Shown here in pieces: positions 26,974 to 35,007 of a stretch of DNA of 64,000 bases. The DNA is from Ignavibacteriales bacterium. GTDB lineage: Bacteria; Bacteroidota; Ignavibacteria; Ignavibacteriales; Ignavibacteriaceae. Under the pieces are notes generated by a model. The model saw only the letters and a program-made list of their open reading frames with translations, ran no database searches and was not told the origin of the DNA. The DNA lies in contig CP054182.1 of NCBI GenBank assembly GCA_015709675.1, positions 2,831,448 through 2,895,447 on the forward strand, in the 5' to 3' direction. Within the stretch, counting starts at the first letter, position 1. Each line of letters starts with the position of its first letter. Made by a program: the position numbers and the translations under genes.

Positions 26974-28257
26974 TTAATGACCAGGACTAAAAACAGCCTC
27001 AGCCGCAAGCCGTCCGCTTAGCGCAGCACCTTCTATGGTTGCCGGAAGTCCGGTATCGGTCCAGTCTCCGGCAAGATATATCCCCTTCTGATTAGTCCTC
27101 GCAGGTAATCGTAGTTTTGAAGAATTTATATCAGGGACAAATGTTGCCCGTTTTTCTTTTATAATTCTGTAAGCAGTGAGTTTTTCCGAGCCCAGAATGT
27201 TATGCCTAAGCAGTTCCGGGATTATTATCGAGAGGATTTCCTGATCACTTAGATCCTTATACTCATCCGCATCACTTATTACAACCGACAAAAAATCTTC
27301 ATTGTGAAAAACCCAGTGCACTGGCGAGTTATGAAGTCCGATAAATGATTCTCTGAGAAGAATTTCATCTGACTTAATGTGTACTGACAGAATGTTTGAA
27401 TAAGTGAGGTCACTCTGCTGATCAATTACGAGATCCTCAGGTAATGCAATTTTATTAAGAGCGTGCCGCGGAACAGCAAGAATAACTGCCTCCGCGGAAA
27501 TTTCTTCTCCGTTCTTTAAGAGTACAGAAAAACCATTATCTTTTTTGTTAATTCTAACTGCCTGCGAGGAGTAGTTTATTACTCCCCCTTCAGAAGTAAT
27601 CTTTGCCTCAAGAGTTTGCACCAGTGAAGATTGCAGGTCGCTTTTGGGAAGAATAATGGTTGAGGATAATTTTCCGCGAAAGAAAATTTCCTTAACTATT
27701 TTACAGAAAATTCCCGCATCAGCTTTTTCAACCGAAGTATTCATTGCCCCGATTATCAGCGGAGTCCATAAGTACTTAATCAGATTATCATTCTGCCCAT
27801 TTTCTTTTAACCAGACCACTACATTTTTTCCGGATGGACGACTGGAAATATTGGCCAGAACGCGCATCATCAAAAACAATGCTGCCAGGGATTCATTAAA
27901 TGACAAAGGTTTATATCTAAACAGGGCAATTGCCAGATTAAGAGGATAGAAATACCTGGGTGCCTTTAGGGTATATCGCTCACCGTCTGAATAATCAATA
28001 TGGAGTGATTCGTTCAGTATGAAATTCGATTTGATTTCCACCTGAGAAAATAAGGAAAGAGTCTCCTTATAACAGCCCATGAGGATATGCTGTCCGTTAT
28101 CAAGGTATGAATTGAAATTGGGATCAAAAAATGAGGTAGTTCTTCCGCCGGCTTTTTTTGTGGATTCAAGAAGAAGTGGTTGTATACCTTTGCGGAGAAG
28201 ATGCACTGCTGCAGAAAGCCCTGCAATGCCTCCCCCGATAATAACGACTTTTTTCAT
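26974..28257 (-). CDS. hpnE: Hydroxysqualene dehydroxylase (FAD amine oxidase-type)
   Basis: Third enzyme of the HpnCDE route, reducing hydroxysqualene to squalene. I take the ATG at 28257 (427 residues), which overlaps the hpnD stop as ATGA; a GTG-like extension to 28284 is less likely. The FAD Rossmann motif IIGGGIAGLSAAVHL begins at about 5, then AGGRTTSF and the family pattern NGQHILMGCY (about 58). The C-terminal FAD segment is IYLAGDWTDTGLPATIEGAALSG. The adjacent hpnD and hpnC separate this call from generic phytoene desaturase-like proteins. Confidence 0.92.
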   Translation of the reverse strand: MKKVVIIGGGIAGLSAAVHLLRKGIQPLLLESTKKAGGRTTSFFDPNFNSYLDNGQHILMGCYKETLSLFSQVEIKSNFILNESLHIDYSDGERYTLKAPRYFYPLNLAIALFRYKPLSFNESLAALFLMMRVLANISSRPSGKNVVVWLKENGQNDNLIKYLWTPLIIGAMNTSVEKADAGIFCKIVKEIFFRGKLSSTIILPKSDLQSSLVQTLEAKITSEGGVINYSSQAVRINKKDNGFSVLLKNGEEISAEAVILAVPRHALNKIALPEDLVIDQQSDLTYSNILSVHIKSDEILLRESFIGLHNSPVHWVFHNEDFLSVVISDADEYKDLSDQEILSIIIPELLRHNILGSEKLTAYRIIKEKRATFVPDINSSKLRLPARTNQKGIYLAGDWTDTGLPATIEGAALSGRLAAEAVFSPGH

Positions 28258-29102
28258 CGGTAAACAAGCTGATATTTCGCCCACACTCCGAGCGAGATAC
28301 CAACTTTTTCAAAGGTATTCAGTTTAATTTTTTTGTTAAAAACATCAAATTCCGCCTGGACAATTCGCTGAAGCACGCGGAAATAAATATGCTGCATTGC
28401 TCTTGCAGCAAACATACTTGGCTTATCTTCCAGTGTCAGGGCTTCAGTAGCCTTGCGGAAATATTCTTTGGCTCTTTCTGACTGAAACTGCATCAGGTTG
28501 ATATATGCTCTGTTTATGGTATTGGAAAGAAGCTCTTTTTCTGAATATCCAAAACGCTCAAGTTCATCCATTGGAAGGTAAATTCTTCCTTTTGCGGCAT
28601 CCTCCCCCACATCTCGGATGATGTTTGTCAGCTGAAGGGCTATTCCAAGATTCTCGGCAAACTCTTTTGCGGATTCATTTTTGTATCCGAATATCTCAAT
28701 ACACATCAGCCCTACAGTGGAGGCAACTCGGTAACAATAGAGGCGCAGTTCTTCAAAATTTTCATACCGGTTTTTGACCAGATCCATTTCCATCCCCTTA
28801 ATGAGCTCAAAAAGGAGTTCCGGCTGAATTCTGAACTGAGTTATGATATTGGCAGTTTTATTCAGGAGCGGAAATTCAGATTTATTAACAGCGGCTAACT
28901 CCAGTTCTGAACGCCACCTGACAAGATTATTGTATTTAATCTCGTTTTTCAGAGATTCCTCATCCACAATGTCATCAGTTTTCCGGCAGAAGGCATAGAT
29001 GATATTCATCGCTTCCCTTTTAGCGGCGGGGAGAAGATTAAAAGCGTAGTAAAAACTGCTTTTGCTTTCCTTTGAGATTAACTGAGCTTCAGACAACTGC
29101 AT
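28254..29102 (-). CDS. hpnD: Presqualene diphosphate synthase
   Basis: Condenses two farnesyl diphosphates to presqualene diphosphate. The 282-residue trans-isoprenyl diphosphate synthase-fold protein has both Asp-rich motifs: DDIVDE (about 43-48) and RDVGEDAAKGRIYLP (about 165). The second is the squalene/phytoene synthase signature. It overlaps hpnC by 14 nt and hpnE by 4 nt. HpnD is told from HpnC here by gene order and by closer likeness of the second motif to phytoene synthases; the two could be confused from sequence alone. Confidence 0.9.
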   Translation of the reverse strand: MQLSEAQLISKESKSSFYYAFNLLPAAKREAMNIIYAFCRKTDDIVDEESLKNEIKYNNLVRWRSELELAAVNKSEFPLLNKTANIITQFRIQPELLFELIKGMEMDLVKNRYENFEELRLYCYRVASTVGLMCIEIFGYKNESAKEFAENLGIALQLTNIIRDVGEDAAKGRIYLPMDELERFGYSEKELLSNTINRAYINLMQFQSERAKEYFRKATEALTLEDKPSMFAARAMQHIYFRVLQRIVQAEFDVFNKKIKLNTFEKVGISLGVWAKYQLVYR

Positions 29103-29955
29103 GAATGAGTGATTTTATTCCAATTTGTAAATAATCTGATTTTTTCAGGACTGGTCGAATAGTGGAAACCTGATACCGAATATTGCGGATTTTTCTGATA
29201 ATTTCCAAGCCACCATTTATGGTAGCTGCAATTTCGAATCTCAGACGGAAGGGTAAAAACGGGAGCAGATGCCTCCCTTCCAGCAGCATCCTTTCAGACT
29301 CTCCTGCTAATTCTTCCATCATTTTTCCAAAATTCAATTTTTGCTCATCCAGGAGAAAATCTGATTCTGAAAGATAATATCTTTTAAGAGTGTCCAAAGG
29401 CAGGTAAATTCTCCCCTTTTTAATATCCACCGAGACATCCTGGTAAAAATTGATCAGCTGGAGTGCAGTACAAATTTTATCAGAGTAAAAATTTGCCTGT
29501 TCATTCCGGATATTAAACAATTCAAGCAAAAGCCGTCCTACTGGATTAGCTGAACGGCGGCAGTAGTCGGAAAGTTCTTCGTGGTTCAGATATCGTTTTT
29601 TTTTCGTATCCTGACGAAAAGCTGAAATCAAATCTTCAAAATTGATTATCGAAAGATTAAAAGCAGAAATTGTATATGCCAGCGCCTGCCATTTATAATC
29701 CTTTAACTCCCCCCGGATTGCAGATCTGAATGAATCAAGAAAAGAATCTAATTCACTCTGTCTTTCGGATATACTTTTCTCCCCTTCATCCGCTATATCG
29801 TCAGCAGTTCTTGCAAACCAATAGATAACAGCAATGTGTTTCCTGTAATTTTCGGGAAGTAAAATTGAAGCAACGGGAAAATTTTCATAATGGGCGGCGG
29901 CCAGTTCAATTGCTTCTGCGTAACCTAATGCTGCAGGAATCGGAACAGAATTCAA
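29089..29955 (-). CDS. hpnC: Squalene synthase-like HpnC (hydroxysqualene synthase)
   Basis: Converts presqualene diphosphate to hydroxysqualene. The 288-residue protein has DDIADEGE (about 50) and QDVSVDIKKGRIYLP (about 173), the HpnC form of the second Asp-rich motif. There is no ATG near the family start. An in-frame stop lies 6 codons upstream, and the best start is a TTG at 29955, so translation may be weak. It leads the hpnCDE operon; no squalene-hopene cyclase gene is in the window. Confidence 0.9.
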   Translation of the reverse strand: MNSVPIPAALGYAEAIELAAAHYENFPVASILLPENYRKHIAVIYWFARTADDIADEGEKSISERQSELDSFLDSFRSAIRGELKDYKWQALAYTISAFNLSIINFEDLISAFRQDTKKKRYLNHEELSDYCRRSANPVGRLLLELFNIRNEQANFYSDKICTALQLINFYQDVSVDIKKGRIYLPLDTLKRYYLSESDFLLDEQKLNFGKMMEELAGESERMLLEGRHLLPFLPFRLRFEIAATINGGLEIIRKIRNIRYQVSTIRPVLKKSDYLQIGIKSLIHAVV

Positions 29956-30108
29956 CTTGCAAATACCAATTCAAAATCAGGAAAAAATGAAACACACTGA
30001 GTAAAATTACATTATTTCCCCTGATTGAGGATAATAATTTCTTTGATGATCAAACGGAAATGAAGTTCAAAAGGAGGTAAAGGAAATGGAAATCGCTGAG
30101 AATTAAGA

Positions 30109-30142
30109 AAAAAAATGCCCAAAATCATAAAGATTCTGGGCA
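30109..30142 (-). terminator. Rho-independent terminator after tRNA-Leu
   Basis: Stem TGCCCA/TGGGCA extended by five more base positions with one mismatch, loop ATAAA, followed on the minus strand by TTTTTTTTCTTAATT. It lies 30 nt past the tRNA 3' end. Confidence 0.85.
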
Positions 30143-30171
30143 ATTACTTAAAACACATCGGTAAACCGTTG

Positions 30172-30255
30172 TGCCCGAAGGGGGACTCGAACCCCCATGC
30201 CGAAACCGGCACTAGCTCCTGAAACTAGCGTGTCTACCAATTCCACCATCCGGGC
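30172..30255 (-). tRNA. tRNA-Leu (anticodon CAG)
   Basis: 84 nt with a 7-bp acceptor stem (GCCCGGA with TTCGGGC), a D arm containing GGAATTGGTAGAC as in leucine tRNAs, anticodon loop TTCAGGA (anticodon CAG), a long class II variable arm (TGCCGGTTTCGGCA) and T arm GGGGGTTCGAGTCCCCC. Discriminator is A. The following bases are CAA, so CCA is not encoded and must be added. It has its own promoter and terminator. Confidence 0.97.
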
Positions 30256-30268
30256 AGATTTTAGCCTA

Positions 30269-30299
30269 CAAATTTAGTAAAATTTTAGATAATTACCAA
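30269..30299 (-). promoter_or_regulatory. Bacteroidota-type promoter of tRNA-Leu
   Basis: On the minus strand TTG (30299-30297), 20-nt spacer, TAAATTTG (30276-30269), an exact match to TTG-N20-TAnnTTTG. It ends 13 nt before the tRNA 5' end and overlaps the stop codon region of the PBP1A gene. Confidence 0.75.
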
Positions 30300-32536
30300 C
30301 CAGACCCCCCCGAAGTATTTTTGTTTTGTGTATCAGCCTGTCCCCCTGGTCTTCTTGGGGGTCCCGGATGAAAAATACACTGCTCAGGCGGATTCTCAGT
30401 ATCAATAATGTCTGAAATTACCTCCGGACAGGTCTCATTGGCCAGAGCTGGTACTCCCTGACTGACAGCATATTTGCAAAATTCCGCATATGCTACACCG
30501 GATGGAATATCAAAATATTTAAGCGGAAGATTAAGTGTTTTATAAGTTTCCGCCATGAATTTAGCCCAGATCGGCATAGCCGCTTTGGCTCCCTGACCGT
30601 ACCAGCCGCTAAATTTTACCCTGTGATCATCAAAACCGACCCATACTACACCTAGCAGCTGAGGAGTAAATCCTCCGAACCAGGCATCAGAATACGCCTG
30701 CGTGGTCCCTGTCTTACCGGCAGCCGGTCTGTGGAAATATCTTCTGGCTCCAGCGCCTGTTCCCCAGTTGACAACATCCTGCATCATATCCACAACTATT
30801 GCAGCGGTTCTTGGTGAGAGAACGTTTTTCTTTTGAGGTCTGGTCTCATAAATCACAATACCATTTCTGTCTTCAACCCGTAAAATTGAGAAGGGTTTCA
30901 TATAGATGCCGCCGTTGGCAATAGTTCCGTATGCGCCAGCAAGTTCAAGCGGAGTGATTTCAGAAGTTCCAAGGGCTATTGATGGAAAAGCACGCAGTTC
31001 GGAATTGATCCCCATATCCTTAGCAAGCTGTACCACCTGTTCTGGAGGGGCATAATCAGATGTGGTTAGCCTTCCTGCAATAACGTTAACTGAGCGGGCT
31101 AAGGCTTCCCTCAGAGTCATAAAATCACCATATTCTCCGTCGCTGTTTCTCGGTGACCACCCTTCATATTCAAAGATCTGATTCTCAAACAACTGTTCCG
31201 GAGAACAGCCATTATCAACTGCAACAGCATAAACAATGGGTTTAAAGGATGAGCCTGGCTGCCTTCTGATCTGAGTAACATGATTCAGTCCGTAAAGAAA
31301 ATCCTGGTTCTCACCCCCCACCATTGCGCGTATCTCACCGCTTGACTGATCTGTAACAACAAACCCAACCTGCACCGTGGCTTCTGCAATTTTTACTGAA
31401 TCTACGAATTCAGGATCATTCTTGAGGAGATTTAATACTCTTTTCTTTTCTGATTCGGTTTCCGCAGAACGGTAAAGATTACTGTTCCTGGCAGCCCGTT
31501 CAACTAATGACTTCAGAAGTGCGTTATTTTTCTCCCATTTCCAGTTTTTATTAAACAACGCCTGATACTCAGCGAGATGTTCTTTCGAAACTTTATTCGC
31601 TATAATCTGCATCTGATAATCCAGAGTTGTATAGATTGTCAGTCCGTCCCGATAGAGATCAGCAGAAATTCTTTTATCAGCTATCAGCTGCTGCATTTCC
31701 TGACGGATATATTCCAGAAAATGCGGTGCAACTGTTTTTATATTTACTTTCTGCCCCCTTGCAAGAACGATCGGTTCCCTTTTGAACTTTTCATATTCCG
31801 ATGAAGACAAAACTTCCTGCTGTACCATATTGTACATGACAATATTTCTTCTTTGTTTTGCCCTTTCCGGTCTTTTTTCTGGATCATAAAATACAGATGA
31901 TTTTAAAAGCGCAATGAGCAAAGCAGATTCGGGTACCGTCAGCTCATCAGCTTTTTTATTAAAATATATCTGTGCAGCGGTTTCTACTCCGTAAGCTCCC
32001 TTACCAAAATAGGATATATTGAGATACAGCTCCAGAATTTCCTTTTTTGTAAAAGTACGTTCAATCTGAATAGCAGTGAACCACTCCCGCAGTTTTCTGA
32101 CGCCCGTATCAAAAAGATTTTCTTTCGCTCCTTTAAGCTGATAAAGATTCTTTGCAAGCTGCTGCGTTATGGTGCTTGCCCCCTCCCTTGAAAAAGTAAA
32201 GATATTTTTCACCATTGCTTTAACAAAGCGGTCAAGATCAACACCCCAGTGATCATAAAATTTCCTGTCCTCCGTTGCAATGAGAGCTTCTATCAGATGT
32301 TTCGGAAGACTGTCAATGTCTGTTTCGATTCTGTTCTCAATATAAAACTGCCCGACAAGTTCACCATCAACGGAATAGACCTTTGTCGCAAAGTGTGGAT
32401 CCGGATTTTCCAGTTCTTCAAGCCCGGGCAATCCGCTTACAACATACCACAGAAATAACAGAAAGAGGACAACAATACCTGAAAATATATATAACTTTTT
32501 ATGGCCTGGATTTTTCTTTTTAACTGTTTTATTCAT
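30293..32536 (-). CDS. mrcA: Bifunctional penicillin-binding protein 1A
   Basis: A class A PBP that polymerises and cross-links peptidoglycan. The 747-residue protein has one membrane anchor (about 17-37). A GT51 transglycosylase domain follows, with catalytic Glu in ATEDRKFYDHWG (about 87) and GASTITQQLAKN (about 120). The transpeptidase has SSFK (about 433, nucleophile Ser), SVN (about 481) and KTGTT (about 607). The C-terminus (about 720-747) is Gly/Asn-rich. It ends a five-gene operon that begins at the aldehyde dehydrogenase; its partner 13 nt upstream, lpxH, also builds the envelope. Confidence 0.95.
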   Translation of the reverse strand: MNKTVKKKNPGHKKLYIFSGIVVLFLLFLWYVVSGLPGLEELENPDPHFATKVYSVDGELVGQFYIENRIETDIDSLPKHLIEALIATEDRKFYDHWGVDLDRFVKAMVKNIFTFSREGASTITQQLAKNLYQLKGAKENLFDTGVRKLREWFTAIQIERTFTKKEILELYLNISYFGKGAYGVETAAQIYFNKKADELTVPESALLIALLKSSVFYDPEKRPERAKQRRNIVMYNMVQQEVLSSSEYEKFKREPIVLARGQKVNIKTVAPHFLEYIRQEMQQLIADKRISADLYRDGLTIYTTLDYQMQIIANKVSKEHLAEYQALFNKNWKWEKNNALLKSLVERAARNSNLYRSAETESEKKRVLNLLKNDPEFVDSVKIAEATVQVGFVVTDQSSGEIRAMVGGENQDFLYGLNHVTQIRRQPGSSFKPIVYAVAVDNGCSPEQLFENQIFEYEGWSPRNSDGEYGDFMTLREALARSVNVIAGRLTTSDYAPPEQVVQLAKDMGINSELRAFPSIALGTSEITPLELAGAYGTIANGGIYMKPFSILRVEDRNGIVIYETRPQKKNVLSPRTAAIVVDMMQDVVNWGTGAGARRYFHRPAAGKTGTTQAYSDAWFGGFTPQLLGVVWVGFDDHRVKFSGWYGQGAKAAMPIWAKFMAETYKTLNLPLKYFDIPSGVAYAEFCKYAVSQGVPALANETCPEVISDIIDTENPPEQCIFHPGPPRRPGGQADTQNKNTSGGSGW

Positions 32537-32548
32537 GCTATGCGGATT

Positions 32549-33283
32549 TTAACTCAAATCATTAATCGTAAATATATCGTTTTCAAATTTTCCGTAACAG
32601 GGCTTTTCCAGCCAGGTACCGAGATTAACATACCATCCACCACCGATATTTTGCATGACTCTCCGGTGTGTATGACCGAAAAGAACATAATCGAAACCGG
32701 TACTCAGGATTTCCGAGGCTTTATCCTTCAGACCATCTGTTTCCAATCCCGTCCGGGAAGAAGTATGCTGACGGCTGGTCTTGCTTGAGTGGCCTGCCAG
32801 ACTAATGCCCAAATCAGGATGAATAAGAGAATAGAGCCACTGAATCTTTTTATTACGCAGTACCATTTTAAGCATCTTATAACCATAATCTCCTTTTAAC
32901 AAGCCATCCCCATGGGAGATATAAAATCTTTTGCCATTCAGTTCTGCAGTAAAATCATCCTCGATCATCACGGCACCGATTTCAGATGAAAAAAAATCCC
33001 TATGCATGAAATCATGGTTACCAATAACATAAACAATCTCAGTACCCCTGGCCCGCAGATTATATAATGAATTCAGCAGACGGAAAAAACCCTTCTGATA
33101 CACTCTGCGGTATTCAAACCAATAGTCATAAAGATCGCCTGCAATGAATAATACCTCGGCGTTTTTTATACTATCAAGAAAGCTGACAAGAACTGATTCT
33201 TTGTTTCTTTCAGTTTGCGGATCAGATAATCCAAGATGGATATCTGATATAAAATAAAATGGTCCTTTACTGTAAGACTTCAA
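32549..33283 (-). CDS. lpxH: UDP-2,3-diacylglucosamine diphosphatase (LpxH-type)
   Basis: Hydrolyses UDP-2,3-diacylglucosamine to lipid X in lipid A synthesis, at the inner-membrane surface. The 244-residue calcineurin-like metallophosphoesterase carries the metal motifs SDIHLG (about 12), GDLYD (about 50), GNHDF (about 92), SHGD (about 124) and GHTHR (about 203). The YDYWFEYR segment and length fit LpxH rather than general phosphatases. Other calcineurin-like enzymes cannot be excluded by sequence alone. It is 12 nt from the PBP gene and 13 nt from the M1 peptidase gene. Confidence 0.87.
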   Translation of the reverse strand: MKSYSKGPFYFISDIHLGLSDPQTERNKESVLVSFLDSIKNAEVLFIAGDLYDYWFEYRRVYQKGFFRLLNSLYNLRARGTEIVYVIGNHDFMHRDFFSSEIGAVMIEDDFTAELNGKRFYISHGDGLLKGDYGYKMLKMVLRNKKIQWLYSLIHPDLGISLAGHSSKTSRQHTSSRTGLETDGLKDKASEILSTGFDYVLFGHTHRRVMQNIGGGWYVNLGTWLEKPCYGKFENDIFTINDLS

Positions 33284-33296
33284 TGGCTTATAAAAT

Positions 33297-34973
33297 TTAC
33301 TTTGCGGGGACGATCAATCCGATGAAATTTCCGTTTTTATCCGGCAGAATTTTTTTTGGCAGAAACCGGGTCTTAAAAACTTTCGTTTCAGACCAGTCAG
33401 TCAGGAGAATTCTCTCATCAGAAGTTTGATCTTCACCACTCAGGGTAATATCAAATTTAACCTGATATGGTTCAGTTACATTTTTTTGTTCAAATACTAT
33501 GGTGGTCTGATACACCGCCCCCTGCTTCTCAACGGAATAGTGGTATCTGATCACCGGAATTTCGTTACCGTAATAGACGTACTGATTAAAAAAACGTCTC
33601 AAATCAGTACCGGAAACCATCTCACAAATATACTGAAAGTCCTGCGTTGAAGCATTTGAATACTTATACGTCTCGTAATAGGTTTTCAAAACCCGGGAAA
33701 ACAGACTATCTCCTATTTCATATCTCAGAGCATGAAGTACCCATGCTCCTTTGTCGTAGACCGCCCTGTTAAAAATCTCATCATGGCCCGGATTATACAT
33801 TTTATCTGGGTATTCTATCCTTCGTAATCCGGCCATATATTCAGAAATATCCCTAATTTGACCGGTGTAAATGAGATAAAGTCCTTCAAAATAGCTTGCA
33901 AAACCCTCATTCAGCCAGATATCCCTCCACGTTTTTGGACCAACCGAATTCCCAAACCAGTGATGTGCGAGTTCATGAAGATATGTTGTCTCCATAGCCG
34001 AAGATTCGTCAATGAGTGAATGCCCGACTCCTGTGATTGTCTGGTTCTCCATGGCTCCGCCCTGCCAGTTGAATCCTGCCACACCATATTTTTCTCTTTT
34101 GAAGGGGTATTCTCCGATTGTAAGTTCCATAAATTCAAACATATCTGCATGTCTGGCAAAAGCGGTTTCAGCCGCTTTACGTTTCGAAGGAACTACATAA
34201 TACTCAATTGGAATGGTATCTCCCGAGGCAGAAATGTATTTATCCTCAAATCGCTCATACTGACCTGAATACAGGGCTATCAAATAGGTCGATACGGGAT
34301 AACTGCTCCTCCAGTGATACGTTTTTTGATCCCCTTCCGTTATTACCGCAATCAGGGAGCCATTTGAGACCGATGTAAATGAGGTGTCATTAGTTATACG
34401 AATATCCAGGAGCGCCTTATCATCTGGTCTGTCATTACAAATGAACCAGGAAGGATTAAGATTTGGTTCTCCGAGAGTACTGATTACCCTGGCTCCGTTA
34501 AATCCCTGCCAGGTAAAAGACCCGTCTCCCTGATTAAGTGGTTTGCCCGAATAACTAATTTTTACCTCGAGTGTATCACCCGGAACTGAGGATGAAAGAA
34601 CCGAGAGTACCATTCCGCTTCGTTTATACTGAACTTCTTTGCCATTCAGCAGCAGTTCACCAATCTTTAGACTGCTGCCAAAATTCAGATCGACCGTGTT
34701 TATGTTCTCTGTTACAACAAGAGTAATGATACTTTCAGCCTGAATATTCTTTGCAGAATAGTCAAGTCTGATTGAAAAATCATAATGAAGGACATCAATT
34801 TTATACTGTTCAGGCGTGTTATATAAGTCCTGCCAGTTCGGGAATTTTGAATAAGAGGAAGAATCGGAGGTAAATTGACCCAATTCGGCCCGCATACCGC
34901 CAGAACCGTAATACTCCTGGAACAGTGAAAGGAATAATCCGGCAAGAGATAAAAAGAGAAATATCCTTGGCAT
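33297..34973 (-). CDS. Secreted M1-family metallopeptidase (aminopeptidase)
   Basis: A zinc aminopeptidase of about 558 residues. I prefer the ATG at 34973 to the in-frame GTG at 34991; it puts a hydrophobic signal peptide (residues 1-18) at the N-terminus. The substrate-binding GGAMEN motif is at about 303, the zinc site HELAHH-x17-NEGF at about 329-353. The C-terminal part is shorter than in long M1 enzymes such as PepN, without an obvious T9SS tail. The product is probably periplasmic or surface-linked and frees amino acids from peptides. It lies 16 nt after the E1 dehydrogenase gene. Confidence 0.9.
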   Translation of the reverse strand: MPRIFLFLSLAGLFLSLFQEYYGSGGMRAELGQFTSDSSSYSKFPNWQDLYNTPEQYKIDVLHYDFSIRLDYSAKNIQAESIITLVVTENINTVDLNFGSSLKIGELLLNGKEVQYKRSGMVLSVLSSSVPGDTLEVKISYSGKPLNQGDGSFTWQGFNGARVISTLGEPNLNPSWFICNDRPDDKALLDIRITNDTSFTSVSNGSLIAVITEGDQKTYHWRSSYPVSTYLIALYSGQYERFEDKYISASGDTIPIEYYVVPSKRKAAETAFARHADMFEFMELTIGEYPFKREKYGVAGFNWQGGAMENQTITGVGHSLIDESSAMETTYLHELAHHWFGNSVGPKTWRDIWLNEGFASYFEGLYLIYTGQIRDISEYMAGLRRIEYPDKMYNPGHDEIFNRAVYDKGAWVLHALRYEIGDSLFSRVLKTYYETYKYSNASTQDFQYICEMVSGTDLRRFFNQYVYYGNEIPVIRYHYSVEKQGAVYQTTIVFEQKNVTEPYQVKFDITLSGEDQTSDERILLTDWSETKVFKTRFLPKKILPDKNGNFIGLIVPAK

Positions 34974-35007
34974 AATTCCTATTTTCTCCACCGGAGCATC
35001 CTCTTTA

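Noticed and set aside
28257-28284. Nine-residue N-terminal extension of HpnE
   Set aside because: The ATG at 28257 overlaps the hpnD stop as ATGA and begins the conserved FAD motif directly; the extension has no support.
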